Positions 40,978 to 52,591 of a stretch of 64,000 nt of DNA are shown in pieces; positions within the stretch are counted from its first letter, which is position 1, and every line of letters begins with the position of its first letter. The DNA is from Meandrina meandrites (Eukaryota; Cnidaria; Anthozoa; Scleractinia; Meandrinidae): NCBI GenBank assembly GCA_963693305.1, contig OY855910.1, positions 17,586,362-17,650,361 of the forward strand, read 5' to 3'. Made by a program: the position numbers and the translations under genes. The notes beneath the pieces were generated by a model. It was not told where the DNA came from. It saw nothing but the letters and a program-made list of their open reading frames with translations, and ran no database searches.

Positions 40978-41047
40978 ACTAAAACAATTCGCGGCTCGGT
41001 AAATATCCACCACTATTCACCTCCACTTCGGTGAATAATTGTTAAGT

Positions 41048-41170
41048 ATGAAGCTGTTGAAGAGACGTTTAAGCATCATTCGATTGGGTTTAATATTCCT
41101 CATGGTAATTTCTTTGCTTTCCATGCTGGCGTGGGTAATAAAGACGGATGAAAGGTCTAATTATGATAAG
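41048..41170 (+). CDS. Sulfotransferase 1 exon 1 (signal anchor)
   Basis: Encodes MKLLKRRLSIIRLGLIFLMV and SLLSMLAWVIKTDERSNYDK-type sequence, ending AAG before gtaagt. The ATG opens a basic stretch then a hydrophobic anchor, as expected for a Golgi enzyme. Confidence 0.88.
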
Positions 41171-43093
41171 GTAAGTTACAAGGTTTTAAAATCACTTCCA
41201 ACGGACTAAAAGACTTCAAACAAATAGAGGTTGCAAAGACGGGGTTTTAAGTTTCGTGTAACCGAGAGGCCCGATTAGGGGCTTTCGGGATACGGGAGAT
41301 TCAAGTTTGAGATTCAAGACATGGGAATTAACGGGATACGGGATATTTAGGTCAAAGATTTATGGTATACGGGAAACTCAGCCCACCCCCCCCCCCCCCC
41401 TCCTCAAAAAAAAACCTCTAACAGGGACTCAACTGAAGACAAGTAAAACTAGATGTGTCGTAGGTAAAAATAATTACCATAAAATAAGTGATGAGTTGAG
41501 TTAACATTAGCATCACCCTTATTATTACGATCCTTCAAGATTTTGGCACGACCCCCGTTGAAGAACGTGATGTCCTTAAGCCTTAGCCAAACGATAACGC
41601 AAGTCGGACGCAAGTTGAACTTGCGTACAGACTTGCGTTGGCTGTCCACACAAGTTGTCAATAAAAGCCATTTAAGGAGGCTCACAATGGTTTCCAGTTC
41701 TTAAGCTTTGATGGGTCAGTACTACAAATCGTTATCAGTTGCTACTACAGTAAAGATATCAAACAAACGTCCGATCATAACTAAACAAGTTGTAGCCATT
41801 TTCACGACGTCATTGGCTACCATAGCAACAGTTTAGCCTGTTAAAAACACCCTTAATTTTGCCTTTAAGTGCTTATAACTCAAAAACGAGCACAGTGACC
41901 CCCATTTTTTATTATTGAATAATGATAAGCATGTTAAAATGCAACTTTTTGCAAACTTAAAAAAATTTCTATCTAGCGGTTTCAGAGCCACCTTAAATTC
42001 CACCTTAAACGGAAACACAAGTAGACGCAAGTTTTCAACCGGGCCTTTAAAGATGGTTAGCAGGATCCCTAGAAGGTGGTCTTCATAGGTCCTCACGAAG
42101 ATCTTTGCAGATCCGAAAAAAGCCTTGATAGATTTTTACCATTTTTCAGAGACAAGATTCTCACCGAAAAATAGTTATTCCTCAAATTAATCAATTAACT
42201 AATACATCTATGTTTTTTTTGTTTTGTTGTAGCCGTTTGAAAATACATCTTTAGTTAAAATGACTTCCAAGCAAAACGAAAGAACAAAACAGATAAAGGA
42301 GTATTGTGCTAAATATGGAAAAGATTCAGATGAAAAAGATCTCGATTTGTCGAATTTTATTGTTTCGGAGAAGTATAAACTTGTGTACTGTTCGGTTCCT
42401 AAGGTGGCCTGCACAGTTTGGAAGCGAATCCTGGCCAACGTAGAGGGCTTCAACATCACAAATGGCGTTCACAAGAAAACTAAGGACAAACTGAAATTTC
42501 TCAGTAACTATACAAAGGATGTCCAAAGAAAAATTCTCAAGAACTACAAAAAGTTCATGTTCGTTAGAGAACCTTTCGAGCGACTACTATCGGCATACAA
42601 AGACTGCTTTTGGGGAAAGTTCAAGCGAAGACAGGATTATTGGACAGATTACCGTAAGGCAATACGAGACGTTTTAGCCAAACGTAGTGGTCTTGATATC
42701 GATGTTAAGGCTGATAACACAACCTTTGAACAATTTGCAACTTATTTGGTTCTTCGCTGGAGGGAGGGCGGCTTATTTCAAGAGCATTGGCGTGAACAGT
42801 ACAAGCTATGTTATCCATGCCACATACAGTTCGATTATGTCGGCCATTATGAAACACTGGTAGATGACGCACTATTTATTTTAAGGAAGACCAAACTAGA
42901 GGACAAGGTGTTCTTTCCAGAATGGCGACCAACCAACACCAGCGCCTTAATGAAGAGTTATTATTCTACCATGTCACTGCTTAGGATAAGACAACTCTGG
43001 GACATTTACAAGAAAGACTTTGAGTTGTTTGGTTACACCTACCCAGGATCAATACAGATGGTGGTCGACAACTTAATTAAGGACAAGTTGTAA
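41048..43093 (+). CDS. Carbohydrate sulfotransferase 1 (Sulfotransfer_2/CHST8-14 type), two exons
   Basis: Predicted to move sulfate from PAPS to a sugar on a glycan in the Golgi lumen; the acceptor is unknown. Exon 1 (41048-41170) encodes 41 aa with a short basic N-terminus and one membrane anchor at about residues 13-31, so it is type II. Exon 2 (42233-43093) joins in phase 0 after a ttgtag acceptor, giving 327 aa. Visible motifs are the 5'-phosphosulfate loop CSVPKVACTVWKRIL (94-108) and the 3'-phosphate motif FVREPFERLLSAY (151-163), both typical of the HNK-1/chondroitin/dermatan sulfotransferase family. N-glycosylation sequons NIT and NTT are present. The paralogue lies at 52460. The exact subfamily cannot be assigned without a tree. 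Confidence 0.92.
41676..41992. mobile_element. TTAA-flanked element in sulfotransferase 1 intron
   Basis: TTAA at 41672-41675 and 41993-41996 bound ends ggaggctc and gagccacc. The interior aactcaaaaacgagcacag and gtgaccccca tracts are shared with 29253-29909 and 39616-39940. Confidence 0.75.
42233..43093 (+). CDS. Sulfotransferase 1 exon 2 (catalytic)
   Basis: 287 codons including TAA. It is open upstream of the internal ATG at 42260, and the tgttgtag acceptor at 42231-42232 fits a phase-0 join to exon 1. It contains both PAPS-binding motifs. Confidence 0.93.
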   Translation, partial: PFENTSLVKMTSKQNERTKQIKEYCAKYGKDSDEKDLDLSNFIVSEKYKLVYCSVPKVACTVWKRILANVEGFNITNGVHKKTKDKLKFLSNYTKDVQRKILKNYKKFMFVREPFERLLSAYKDCFWGKFKRRQDYWTDYRKAIRDVLAKRSGLDIDVKADNTTFEQFATYLVLRWREGGLFQEHWREQYKLCYPCHIQFDYVGHYETLVDDALFILRKTKLEDKVFFPEWRPTNTSALMKSYYSTMSLLRIRQLWDIYKKDFELFGYTYPGSIQMVVDNLIKDKL

Positions 43094-43219
43094 AGAAATC
43101 ATTTTTTACCTTCATTTGGAATATAGTTATCATATTATAAAGGGCTTAGGTCATGTTGCCTTAGTCATTTTAGAAAATTTTATGCATGGCGGACAAAATG
43201 GATCAGGCTGTTCAAAGTA
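42376..43219 (+). repeat. Near-identical tract shared with 54351-55194, copy 1
   Basis: 844 bp with four substitutions, no indels, ending abruptly at caaagta 126 bp after the stop codon. The 115 coding bases to the left differ at 16 positions. Confidence 0.95.
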
Positions 43220-44637
43220 CGCATTGCGGACCTATGTGTTAGGTTAGCTCAATGCGTCAGAGAGAGCGAGAGTTCAACACACGGGCGGGCACGCACAAGA
43301 TCTTCTATTTTTCTCTCTCCGACGATTTTTTTCTTTCTTTTTTCACCAAAGAAGCTAATAAGTGCCTCCCATTTTATCAATATTTTTGTATCCCATGCGT
43401 TATGTTTTAAAACCTACTCTTGCCTTGAGCCCGCGTTCATTACGCAACAACGACGCCATATGCTTTCTAGGTAATGTTTTGAAACAATTCAAATAAGAAA
43501 ATGCTCGCACCCCAAGCTCTTGACATAGCTGATAAATATCTCATTATTATTTCACTGTTTCACATTTGCCGACATTTAATTTCATCTTCGTAAAGTCCAA
43601 CGTATCAAATTGTTAGAGAACCTTCACAGTCCCGTATTTTCGACTCCAAGATTTAATTCATTTTGTCATAAAATTATTACTGGCTAAGCGCAATCTGATT
43701 GAATATATGGCATGTGCATCAGGGAGTAAACAGACAAGAAACAAGATAAACAAAATCCTCCTCCTCAGAAGGAAAATGGCGGCCGAAACTTAGCGACAGT
43801 TCTGTGCTATTTTCTTACCCTCGCAGTAGTTTTCTGCTCTAAATTTTGACTGCAATATATAGTACAACCATTATTCTTGTTACTGACCACTTTTAAAAAA
43901 ATCTGCAATGGCATTTCAGAAATAGTCCGTAAAATATAAAGTAGGAGCTTTGATATTGTTTCGAGATATTTGAGCGCAGTTATTCAAAATTAAATATTTC
44001 GTAATCGCAGCCATTCATAGAGTTACTTTAATGCTGTAAAACATTTATCATTATCTAAGACCTTTTACCAAAAGAGAAATAGTTTTTCCTTTAATTTTTT
44101 GAAAGATATCGACTGTCAATTGTAGGAAACCACAAAATGTTGCGTAAAAACTTGATTCTTGATTTACTTAAAAACGCTCTTACAGATTTTTCTAAAATTT
44201 CATCTACAGGTAGACAATCTACTATACTTTAACCTATCAAAAACTGAATACCAAGAGTTGCCTAGATTTCCTGAAAATCAGGTTTGTTCAAAAACAAAAA
44301 AAATGATTATCGTTACCATGGTAACATTTGTTCCTATGAAACGAGCAAAAAATAAAACTTTGGTCATATGTAATCATTATGGTGCAGTTGGACAAAAATC
44401 GAAAACTGGCTTCCAAGGCAATATTCATTTCCAAAACAACCACTCTGGGGCTAAAAAAACTACATAGAGCCACCTTAAAAATAATTGTAGACACGAGACT
44501 TGACAATGGCTACATATAGATATCGCTACAAATAGACTTATGTATTACATTTATCAGTAGAAGCAATGTTTAACCTCTCATCACTATGAGTCACGAGTAA
44601 CACTACCTGACATTCCTCTGCTCATCGATTTCTTTTG
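43220..44637. other. Intergenic between sulfotransferase 1 and XXYLT1-like gene
   Basis: The two genes converge here. A gagccaccTTAA terminus at 44466-44477 marks the end of another TTAA-type element. Otherwise I see nothing supportable. Confidence 0.5.
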
Positions 44638-45273
44638 TCAGTCAAACTGGTAAGAATTATTCATCGTGGGCATGTCTACCTTGCAGTTTCCGTGGTAAGC
44701 GTGAATAGGCTTAGCACAATAACGGTACAAATTATAGTCGACTTCTTTTATTAAATACGGTTTCCGACATAACTGGCGATTCCACTGACAAGGAACGACA
44801 TAAAACAACTCATCATGATGTTCCGCGTCCAACAAAACGAAAAAATCTTGCTCAGCTCGATTTCCTCGGAATTGGTATTTTTCTCCATATTCTTTCATTT
44901 CGTTATTAAGCAGGATTTGCTTGTAAAGCGTGGATCTTCGCATGTTAGTTAGGTGAAGCATTGAGAGACCTCCATTGTACCCCGTCACTCCATCAGGTGG
45001 TGGATCGCCTATCTTCGTTTCCGGATGTTCTTTTCTGTATTTTTCAAAGCCTATCTTGTAGGTCGGTTGCTGCACCAAAGCTAAACCAAAAATAGTTGTA
45101 TTTTTGAAGTTGTCAAACTGATCAAACAGTTGCTTGATATCGGTGTAGAAAAAGAAGTCCACATCCAATAAAATGACTCTTGTGACATCTTTAGGCAGAA
45201 TGCGATCCATAAAAATGGGAAGATAGTAGAGAGGACTCCTCAAATTTCTGCGACCTCCAACTGCAATGGCGTC
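44638..45273 (-). CDS. XXYLT1: XXYLT1-like exon 2
   Basis: Begins GACGCC after a ttactag acceptor and encodes DAIAVGGRRNLRSPLYYLPI, continuing to TGA at 44638-44640. It contains the DVD motif and the C-terminal catalytic region. Confidence 0.9.
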   Translation of the reverse strand, partial: DAIAVGGRRNLRSPLYYLPIFMDRILPKDVTRVILLDVDFFFYTDIKQLFDQFDNFKNTTIFGLALVQQPTYKIGFEKYRKEHPETKIGDPPPDGVTGYNGGLSMLHLTNMRRSTLYKQILLNNEMKEYGEKYQFRGNRAEQDFFVLLDAEHHDELFYVVPCQWNRQLCRKPYLIKEVDYNLYRYCAKPIHAYHGNCKVDMPTMNNSYQFD

Positions 45274-47510
45274 CTAGTAAAATAAATCAAGAAACAACAT
45301 TCAGGAATCAAACGTGCAGAATTATCAAATTCAAAGGTCAACCTAATCACATGTAATGCTATCAAGATCGAGACACGCTCTCTTATTCCGGTCCACAAAA
45401 TCGGTTGGAATTCCTGTTCAAAAAGGAAAACTTGATTGACGGTGGACTGTGCTTGTGGTAGGAATCGGAGATAGGAAGTTTGAAAGGTATACCGCTGACC
45501 AGTGACTCGATCTGTCTCTTGATTCTAACTCGCGGGGGGTGGGGGGGTGGGGGAAACAAGCTTTTGGTCGCTGGTTCGCAGACGGGGTTTAGTTTGTCTG
45601 CAACGCAGGCTAGGTATATGGCGCTACATAAATTAGGTTTTTGATGTTCTCAGTCCTAAAAAAAGATCCTTAGATCAGTTAAATGAAAACGATTCGGAGC
45701 TGAACTACTCGTTGAACTTTCCATGCTAACTGACTGACTTACTGACTGACTGACTTATTCCAGTGGGCTTCTTGTAGAGCTACAGAAAATAAATAAATAA
45801 ATAAATAAATAAATACGGCCTCTTCATAAAATTCTTAGATATCGTAGACTGCGAGCAGTTTCTCTTTTGCAACAAAAATCCGTGGTGACGAACGCGAACG
45901 CGAAGGAGTGTGATATACGAGCCGCGCAGCCTCAAGCGTTGAGCAGCGCGGGCGCCGCAACGCTTAAGCCGCTCACACATCGTTCGTCCCCACGGATTTT
46001 AAAGCAAAAGAGAGACTGCTTGCAGTCTATGGGTATCGTTGAACAGGGTGTTATTTCTGGGGGTCCGGCTTTTTCAAAATGGCCGCACTAAACGACCCAA
46101 ACTTTGATTAAAAATAGTGTAAAAATAATTCCTCTATTCGATGGTTTAACATAAGATAATACGCGTGGAAATTTTTCATTGTTCTTTGCTCGTATATACT
46201 ACGCAACTCGAAAAATCTCCGCGCGTATTACATGTTAAACCATCAAATAAGGTGTATTTATTTTTTTCTGAAGCATCTGATTGGCTAACTCCGGACCTGG
46301 CGTGCAGACCGCTCCTAGTTTTCAAGGGTTGTTTTCATTCCGCAGCGAGACGAACGAACCCACATGAAAGTTTTGCTTTAATGTAGATGTTCACCAACCG
46401 TTGTAAATTTGAAAGGAAAAATAAGCAGTGGAATCAAACGCCTTGAAGTTCTCCAAAAGTATTCAAAGTATTCATTATCTTAGTTTTATGGCCGTAGTTT
46501 GTCAAACGTTGTTTGTGCATTCGCACTGATTTTCACGCCATTGGAGATTGCAGTTAACTGCCGGTTTACATACTCTATTCTTTTAAAAGCTAAATTACCA
46601 ACGGAATTAAAGGCCTTGAAGTTCTCTAAAAGGCGAGTATTCATTCTCTCTATTTACAAAATCAGGTTATAATTTTATGGCCGTAGTTTGTTAATCGTTG
46701 TTTGTGCATTAGCACTTACTGATTTTCACGCCATTGTGGTTTACAGACTCGATTTATCCTTTCAAACACCTCGCCTCAATTTTCACTTTCGCAAACTTTT
46801 TATCGAAACAAAATACTGTGGAAATCAACACAGAGGTTATTGAGTCTTTAACTACAAATGTAAAGAGCGAGAAAGTATGTGTTGTAAGTACTTTTCAGTC
46901 CGAGAAGTTGTTAGACTCAAATCATTTTTTTAATGCCACCTTTACTAATATACAACTTGAGAAAAGCGTGCTTTATTCTGCGCTTTTGAGCAGCAAAGTT
47001 CTTGTGCTCTTACTCGTGGTATGAATTTCGACCATTTTATGGCAGTCGGCGCTCGTTACAGTTTTTGAGAATTTCCTGCAAAATAAAAATAGCTTTGAAA
47101 AAAAAATGCACCACGTTGATTGACTCACCATAAGGTATCTCTGAATTAAATATGAGAGTAGTATTTTTTTTCCATCATGCGCCACATCCCACTCGGTCAT
47201 GGAAAAAAGTCGCTCTTAAAAGTGTTTCGTGACTCCGATTTTTTATGCTCTGTTTTGGTGCCACATTGTACTTTTTTATTATTTCAGATGCTTTTCTTTT
47301 CTTTTTCTGATGGCCTTTTCCGTGAGTACTGTTCACGTTAGCGAATATATTTTGTTTGGCGGTAAACAGATCATTCTTCACTCTTGCCCGGCGTAACTTA
47401 GCAATCGACTCAACATATAATACATACACCTTATTCGATGGTTTAACATATAATACGCGCGGATATTTTGCGAGTTGCGTAGCATTTTTCCGAGCCCCGA
47501 AGGGGCGAGG

Positions 47511-47542
<32 letters not shown>

Positions 47543-48416
47543 TATTATATGATAAACCATCGAATAAGGGATTTATTATTCCACTAAAAATTAGAGTTTA
47601 GTTCGGCCATTTTGTCGTTCCACTTTCAGTCCGTATTTTTGCCCTGTTCTACAGTGTAATAACGTGGCATATTTTGCGCGTTCTTTTGCCCGAATATGGT
47701 AAAATGGCGCAATAGTGGAATAATAAAAACACGTATAATACAAACACATTTTGCAAGACTGCCTTTGTAGGTTTGTTTTTTCACCAAGCAAATTAAAGTT
47801 ATTTACCGGCTTTGGGTCGGTTCGCATATCAATTTTCTTTTAATATGACAACGTTATTGCAATTAGGTGTATATTCCAGTGGAATATTAACTAGAGCTAC
47901 AGGTGAAAAGGAGACTGGAGGATTTCAGTGGAAATGTTCTCAGAATTAAATGGTCATTAATTCACAGTTTACATGAAGATCACTCACCTTGATAACGTTT
48001 ATAGATGGTAGAAGTTTCCGTAAAACTCGTTCGATATCGTAGAAGTTTACCTTGAAGCCTCTGGAGCAATTAGCAGCTAACACGTCAAGAACTTTCGTTG
48101 ACTCGTTTTTGCCCATAGAATTAGCAAAGACGTGGATCGTGAGACCAACGCTCGAGTGTTGACAAATAGAAGCTAGGCATTCTCTGAATCTGTAAATTAA
48201 ACGATTTTGAACTTTACCGTGTTCTAGCTGCATAACAAAAGCGATGTTATTCTGTGTCGGTTCTCTCTCAGGTTTGGCGTTTTCCATAAAATCTGGCAGA
48301 GTGGCATAATGTAGAAATCCAAGAAAAGACACAAGAAGCAATAGAATGTAAGGCCATTTTCGGTTTCCTTTCAAATTCCAAGCTTTTTTCATTAGCCGAG
48401 CCACTGAAACATTCAT
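44638..48416 (-). CDS. XXYLT1: Xyloside xylosyltransferase 1-like glycosyltransferase (GT8), two exons
   Basis: XXYLT1 adds the outer alpha-1,3-xylose to xylose-glucose on Notch-type EGF repeats, in the ER. Exon 1 (47988-48416) encodes a short cytoplasmic tail, an anchor at about 22-37 (YILLLLVSFLGFLHY) and the first part of the catalytic domain. Exon 2 (44638-45273) joins in phase 0 to give 354 aa (human about 393). Visible features are the metal-binding DVD (180-182, in RVILLDVDFFF), PPPDGVTGYNGGLSMLHL, YQFRGNRAEQDFF, CQWNRQLC and HAYHGNC, each with a counterpart in animal XXYLT1. It lies on the opposite strand between the two sulfotransferase copies. A close GT8 paralogue of XXYLT1 is possible. 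Confidence 0.88.
45845..46029. mobile_element. 185-bp foldback element
   Basis: The ends tagactgcgagcagtttctc and gagactgcttgcagtcta, with inner matches aaaaatccgtggtgacgaacg and cgttcgtccccacggatttt, surround a GC-rich centre. Similar ends occur near 57-90. Confidence 0.8.
46131..46254. mobile_element. Foldback related to the first half of the composites
   Basis: The ends cctctattcgatggtttaac and gttaaaccatcaaataagg match the first hairpin of 35701 and 47429. The second hairpin is absent here, so the first can occur alone. Confidence 0.8.
47429..47729. mobile_element. Composite of two foldbacks, copy 2
   Basis: Same arrangement as 35701-35977, with a slightly longer first hairpin (extra ccgagccccgaaggggcgag-type loop). 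It lies in the XXYLT1-like intron. Confidence 0.8.
47988..48416 (-). CDS. XXYLT1: XXYLT1-like exon 1
   Basis: 143 codons from ATG at 48414-48416 to AAG before a gtgagt donor. The longer open frame beyond the donor to 47946 is intron read-through. Confidence 0.87.
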
Positions 48417-51400
48417 TTTGATTTAAGAGATTCGTGCATAAATGCATAAATTCTATCAATATATATATTTAATTTTACATCTACGTCCCGCTATGGTATT
48501 TTCACTGCGCATTGATTATTTATGCGGTCAGGCCACGAGTTAGCTTCCTGTTCAGACGTCTTTGGGCTCGCCACGCGTTTCTTCCCCACGAACGTCTGGT
48601 TCAGTCCTAGGGGAGGAACGCGTGACGTGCAATTTCTGGGTTATTTAAACAACGAACTTTGAGAGCGCTGTACGCAAAAAAACCCTTACTTTTGAAATTG
48701 CGTGACACATCTTCCAGATACTGAGCTCCGTTGTTTAAGTAGCCCCAAAATAATTTTTTCATTTACTTTAAGAAGAAACTTTGCTCTTTCGTTAGGTTAT
48801 ATTTTCATGACGCTAGATGACGAACCAAAGTGCGCAATTTTGACATTTTATTGATGGGAATATTAAACGTGACACGAAATAGCGATTTTTGAGCTCGATA
48901 CCACTTGCATTTTGTGCTGTCAAATCTTGTTGTTTGATTAGCCCAAAAATGTTATTGCATATATTAGAAGACGAAATGTTGCTCTTTCGTTGGGATATAT
49001 AAATTATAGCACCGTCTCATATACCAAGTTGAGTTTTTTCGCTCTCAATTTTGCCATTTTATGCCGTGCTGAAATCGGCGAAATAAGCCAAAAGAAAAAT
49101 CTTGAAAATATTAAGTTTTGAGTCAAATTGTTCATTTAACCATTTAAATTGTTAAGCAGCATGTCTTCTTTTGATGTGAGAATTCATATTAGAAGACGAG
49201 TAACTCGTCATAGAAGGAATTCCGTCTGATATACCGTCTGATATATGAATTTTAGGACGGTAAACCGTATTTAAGTCGCGACCAATGTAAATTGTAAAAA
49301 TGTAGTGAGACAGAAAAACAATACACTGAAAGGAGCTTCGGGCGAAGAACAGAACATGGCAGGGCTTCCATAATCGTTACCCAAACCACTTGTCAACAGC
49401 AAGAAAGCGAAAGGCTAAAGATAGCACAGAGGTATGTAGACGAAGAAATTGTTGTTTCTCTTCGTCTGCTTCAAACTGACCTTCTTCTTCGATCTTCTTA
49501 GGTGCCATTTTTTTTACCCAGAAACAGTTGCTGGCTTTCTAGTTCCAGTCTTTTCTTTGGGTGCAAGTGCAACAAAATCGTCTCGATTTTCGCGTCTAAT
49601 GTGAATTTAAGACGATTTTCCGTCTCAGACGAATTTCCCGTCCAATTTTCCCGTCGGTTTAGACGGAAAAATAGACGGATAAATTTAAGACGGGAAATTC
49701 GTCCTAAACCGGATTCAAATTAGGCGGGTTTTCCGTCTATAGATGATTCCGTCTCTAATATGAATTTGGCAATTAATTGTTTGACTGTACCTATTTGTTC
49801 ATTTTTGGTATGTTTAAGTCATGTGTTGTATGCACCCCTTGTTAGTGGTTTTAAAACGTCATCGTCACCGTTCGCGAAAAAGAAAAATCTGATTAAACTT
49901 CAACCTTCAGCAAGATTTATTTCAGGACCTCCTTCAGCCAAATCAAAGGGCCCTATGAGGCCACGACTGTTTTTTTAAGCGAGGACGTCATCGTTTAATG
50001 TGTTCGTGCGAGTTCTTGTCTCCAAAGTCTCATAGTTTTATAACATCAACTCTGAATAAGTAAGATTTTGATTGTATTCAGAGTTAATAATTAAGGAGTA
50101 TGACTTGAGATTTGTAAGGGTTTTTAGTTCTCTAGTATAAACATAAAGTTGTACTCAGTGGCACTGTCAAGGTTGGGGTGGGAATGCTTGGAGACATAAG
50201 CTGAGCAATTTGAGGGTAAATAAAGTATTCAGTTAAGCTCAGTTCAGTCCCTATCCTTGTCAATATTTATCTTGATCTTTTGGCACTGAACAATATTCTT
50301 GGCAAAAGTGGATTGAGTGATTCAAGTTCTGTATGTGATATTATCTGATAATCAAATTGTAGTTATTAAGGAAGTCACTGTCAGGGTTATCCCAGCAATA
50401 TCTTACCTTTGCAATTCCCTAAAATATTATGCCTCTTTTGCACCCTTCTTCGAGGATTTGATATAAATATCTGCTGCCTCACTTGCAAACACTTCAGTTT
50501 CTTTTATTATATTGCATTTAACATTACCAACCATTTTATGCAAGAAGGCTTGGGGTAACTGTTTTAGCTGTTGGAATCCTTCCCTTCCTAATTTCTAAAG
50601 TTTTGCATCCCTGTATCTCAAAACCTTCCACTTAAAATTCACATATGGATATACATTTTCAGCTCACTTTTACTTTTTCCATTTGTTTACTTGTTTTATA
50701 TTTATAAATTTAGTCGTGGGCTACCTACACTACAGTAGCTCTTAGCTAAGTGTTAACATTTACATTCCTTCCCCAAGTATTAAATTGCAAACATTCTCTT
50801 AATGCTGAGCCTACAACAACAACACCCCAAAAATGTATTTATGTATGGTAACTGAAGAATGTTCGAAGAGTTAAAACATAAAGTGCGGCAGCCAAATTGT
50901 ATGCTGAGCTTTTTTGACTCACTGGAACTATTATTAGGAAGCACAAATTATCTACTAGGTATCCACTGGCCTACTCCAAGGTCTAGCACTCAAAACAATA
51001 TATACGGATCACCATATCCCAGATCTTTGTCAAAGGTTTAATATAGGTATTTCGTGATTCGAAGGAACCCGAGAGGAATTAACCATCGACAGATAGGCAA
51101 TATATAAGCTTATATTGTGTGTGAGCGTTTGTTGGATTCCAGACACACGAATCGAGCAACCAATGTGCCGAAAATTTTAGCTCATTAGTTTGAAATTATG
51201 ACTCAAAATTGCAACCTGTTATGCTTACATTACTAACTGCGACCGAAAATGCTTTTCTTATACTCCATCGCCTTCCAAAATGTCAAAAATTGCCTCTAAA
51301 TCGTCTTCCCAAACAAACAGATCGTGTGCTCCGTCCGCCATCTTGAATGAACTTGTGCACGGTCAGAGTCACGTGATGGGTCTGTTCAACATCGGAGACC

Positions 51401-51417
51401 GCTCTATTGTTTAGCTC

Positions 51418-51449
<32 letters not shown>

Positions 51450-52459
51450 ATCTACTAACTATGCTTTTATTTAACAAGTGACGAATTAAATCGTCGAAGT
51501 CGAACGTGCATCACTTGTAAAGATCTATACGGATTTAAGTTGTTTTTCATTTTGTTTTGCATTGCTTGTAAAAAAAAGCAAGCTCCAAGCAGACAAATTC
51601 AAGTTTGCGTGTTTTCGTGCTAGCGTGTGTACACTCTTTTCCCTGTACAGCGTGTACGATTGACGTTCAATTTCCGGAATGTGTTTTGATAGTGCCATGA
51701 GCATGAGCATGAGCATGAGCATTCTTTGATTGCTGTGAAGATTAACGTCGCATAAAATCTATTTTGAAACCGGCTGCGTTGACCTTTGTCGCGTGACACT
51801 GATAATCTTCTGTCAGCTAGCGATTACACAAACTTCGCTTTCAATTTCGCTTTCACCGTCACATGCAAACTTAAGAAAATTCTGTTGATTTTTCTATAGG
51901 GCAGAAACAACATACACCTGATTTAAGGTAAAATAAAAATAAAATATGTTCACAATCGATTTTCAAATTATCATCACATACCCATCAAAACAAAACCATT
52001 AGCGCGTAAAGTACAGTGGTCTGTCATCGGTCTTAATAAACCGCAACGTCAAACTGAGAGTGGCGTTACATGTAGGTCTGCCAACCATCTGTCAACGGCC
52101 TTTCGTTTACATCTGATCGACTGAAGGAGTGAAGGAAGGATGGCTTCAAATCGCCACCCCTTCCGTAACTCCCGTTTTGCATACGCAAAAACAGTCGTAA
52201 AAAGATAAAAACTCACGGGCCTTGCGTGACTTGCGACGGTGGAGTTTAAAAATTTGATGACGGCATGTTTAATGAGCCACCGAAGATCAATATTTACATT
52301 TAAGTTGATTTTGTGAAGCATAGCTTAAAACTGTCAAAAGCGGTGAATAATAAAAAGTGAATAATAAAAAGTTGACGGCATCTAGAAAAGCCCTGCAGAT
52401 TCAAGCGACGTTCCTCCATCTCTTGGTTTTGTGCACTGAATTGAGGGTTTAACATTACG
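48417..52459. other. Intergenic between XXYLT1-like gene and sulfotransferase 2
   Basis: The two genes diverge from here, so both promoters should lie in it. A GACGG-rich region with mirrored aatttaagacg tracts spans about 49225-49765. A short ATGAGC repeat lies at about 51697-51722. No gene can be supported. Confidence 0.5.
49225..49765. repeat. GACGG-rich inverted-repeat region
   Basis: Repeated ccgtct/agacgg words in both orientations (for example tttaagacgattttccgtct and agacggataaatttaagacg) suggest a degenerate foldback element. Boundaries are approximate. Confidence 0.5.
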
Positions 52460-52591
52460 ATGGCGAACAAAAGTTTTCTTGGGAACAGGACCATACAGCT
52501 GGGAGCAACATTCATCATGCTAATTTCCCTGCTTTCCATGCTGGCTTGGCTAATAAAGACGGATCAGAGGTTTAACTATCAAGTTATAGAG
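52460..52591 (+). CDS. Sulfotransferase 2 exon 1 (signal anchor)
   Basis: Encodes MANKSFLGNRTIQLGATFIM and LISLLSMLAWLIKTDQRFNY, aligned with exon 1 of copy 1 through SLLSMLAW.IKTD. The open frame continuing to 52750 is intron read-through. Confidence 0.82.

Larger units (their letters stand above)
32650..41047. other. Intergenic region between IMPDH and the first sulfotransferase
   Basis: IMPDH promoter and 5' leader sequence should lie just above 32650. The rest holds a hairpin (33281-33368), tandem 250-bp units, a composite foldback (35701-35977), 0.7-kb diverged duplications (36040-38470), a TTAA-flanked element (39616-39940) and a foldback (40802-40977). I see no protein-coding gene that I can support. 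Confidence 0.6.
45274..47987 (-). other. XXYLT1-like intron
   Basis: A 2.7-kb intron holding an AAAT repeat (about 45787-45815), a G-rich tract (about 45536-45554), foldbacks at 45845-46029 and 46131-46254, and the composite at 47429-47729. A plus-strand ORF at 46734-47024 has no recognisable domain. Confidence 0.7.

Noticed and set aside
46734..47024. 96-codon plus-strand ORF inside the XXYLT1-like intron
   Set aside because: No domain, and it is opposite to the transcribed strand of a supported gene.
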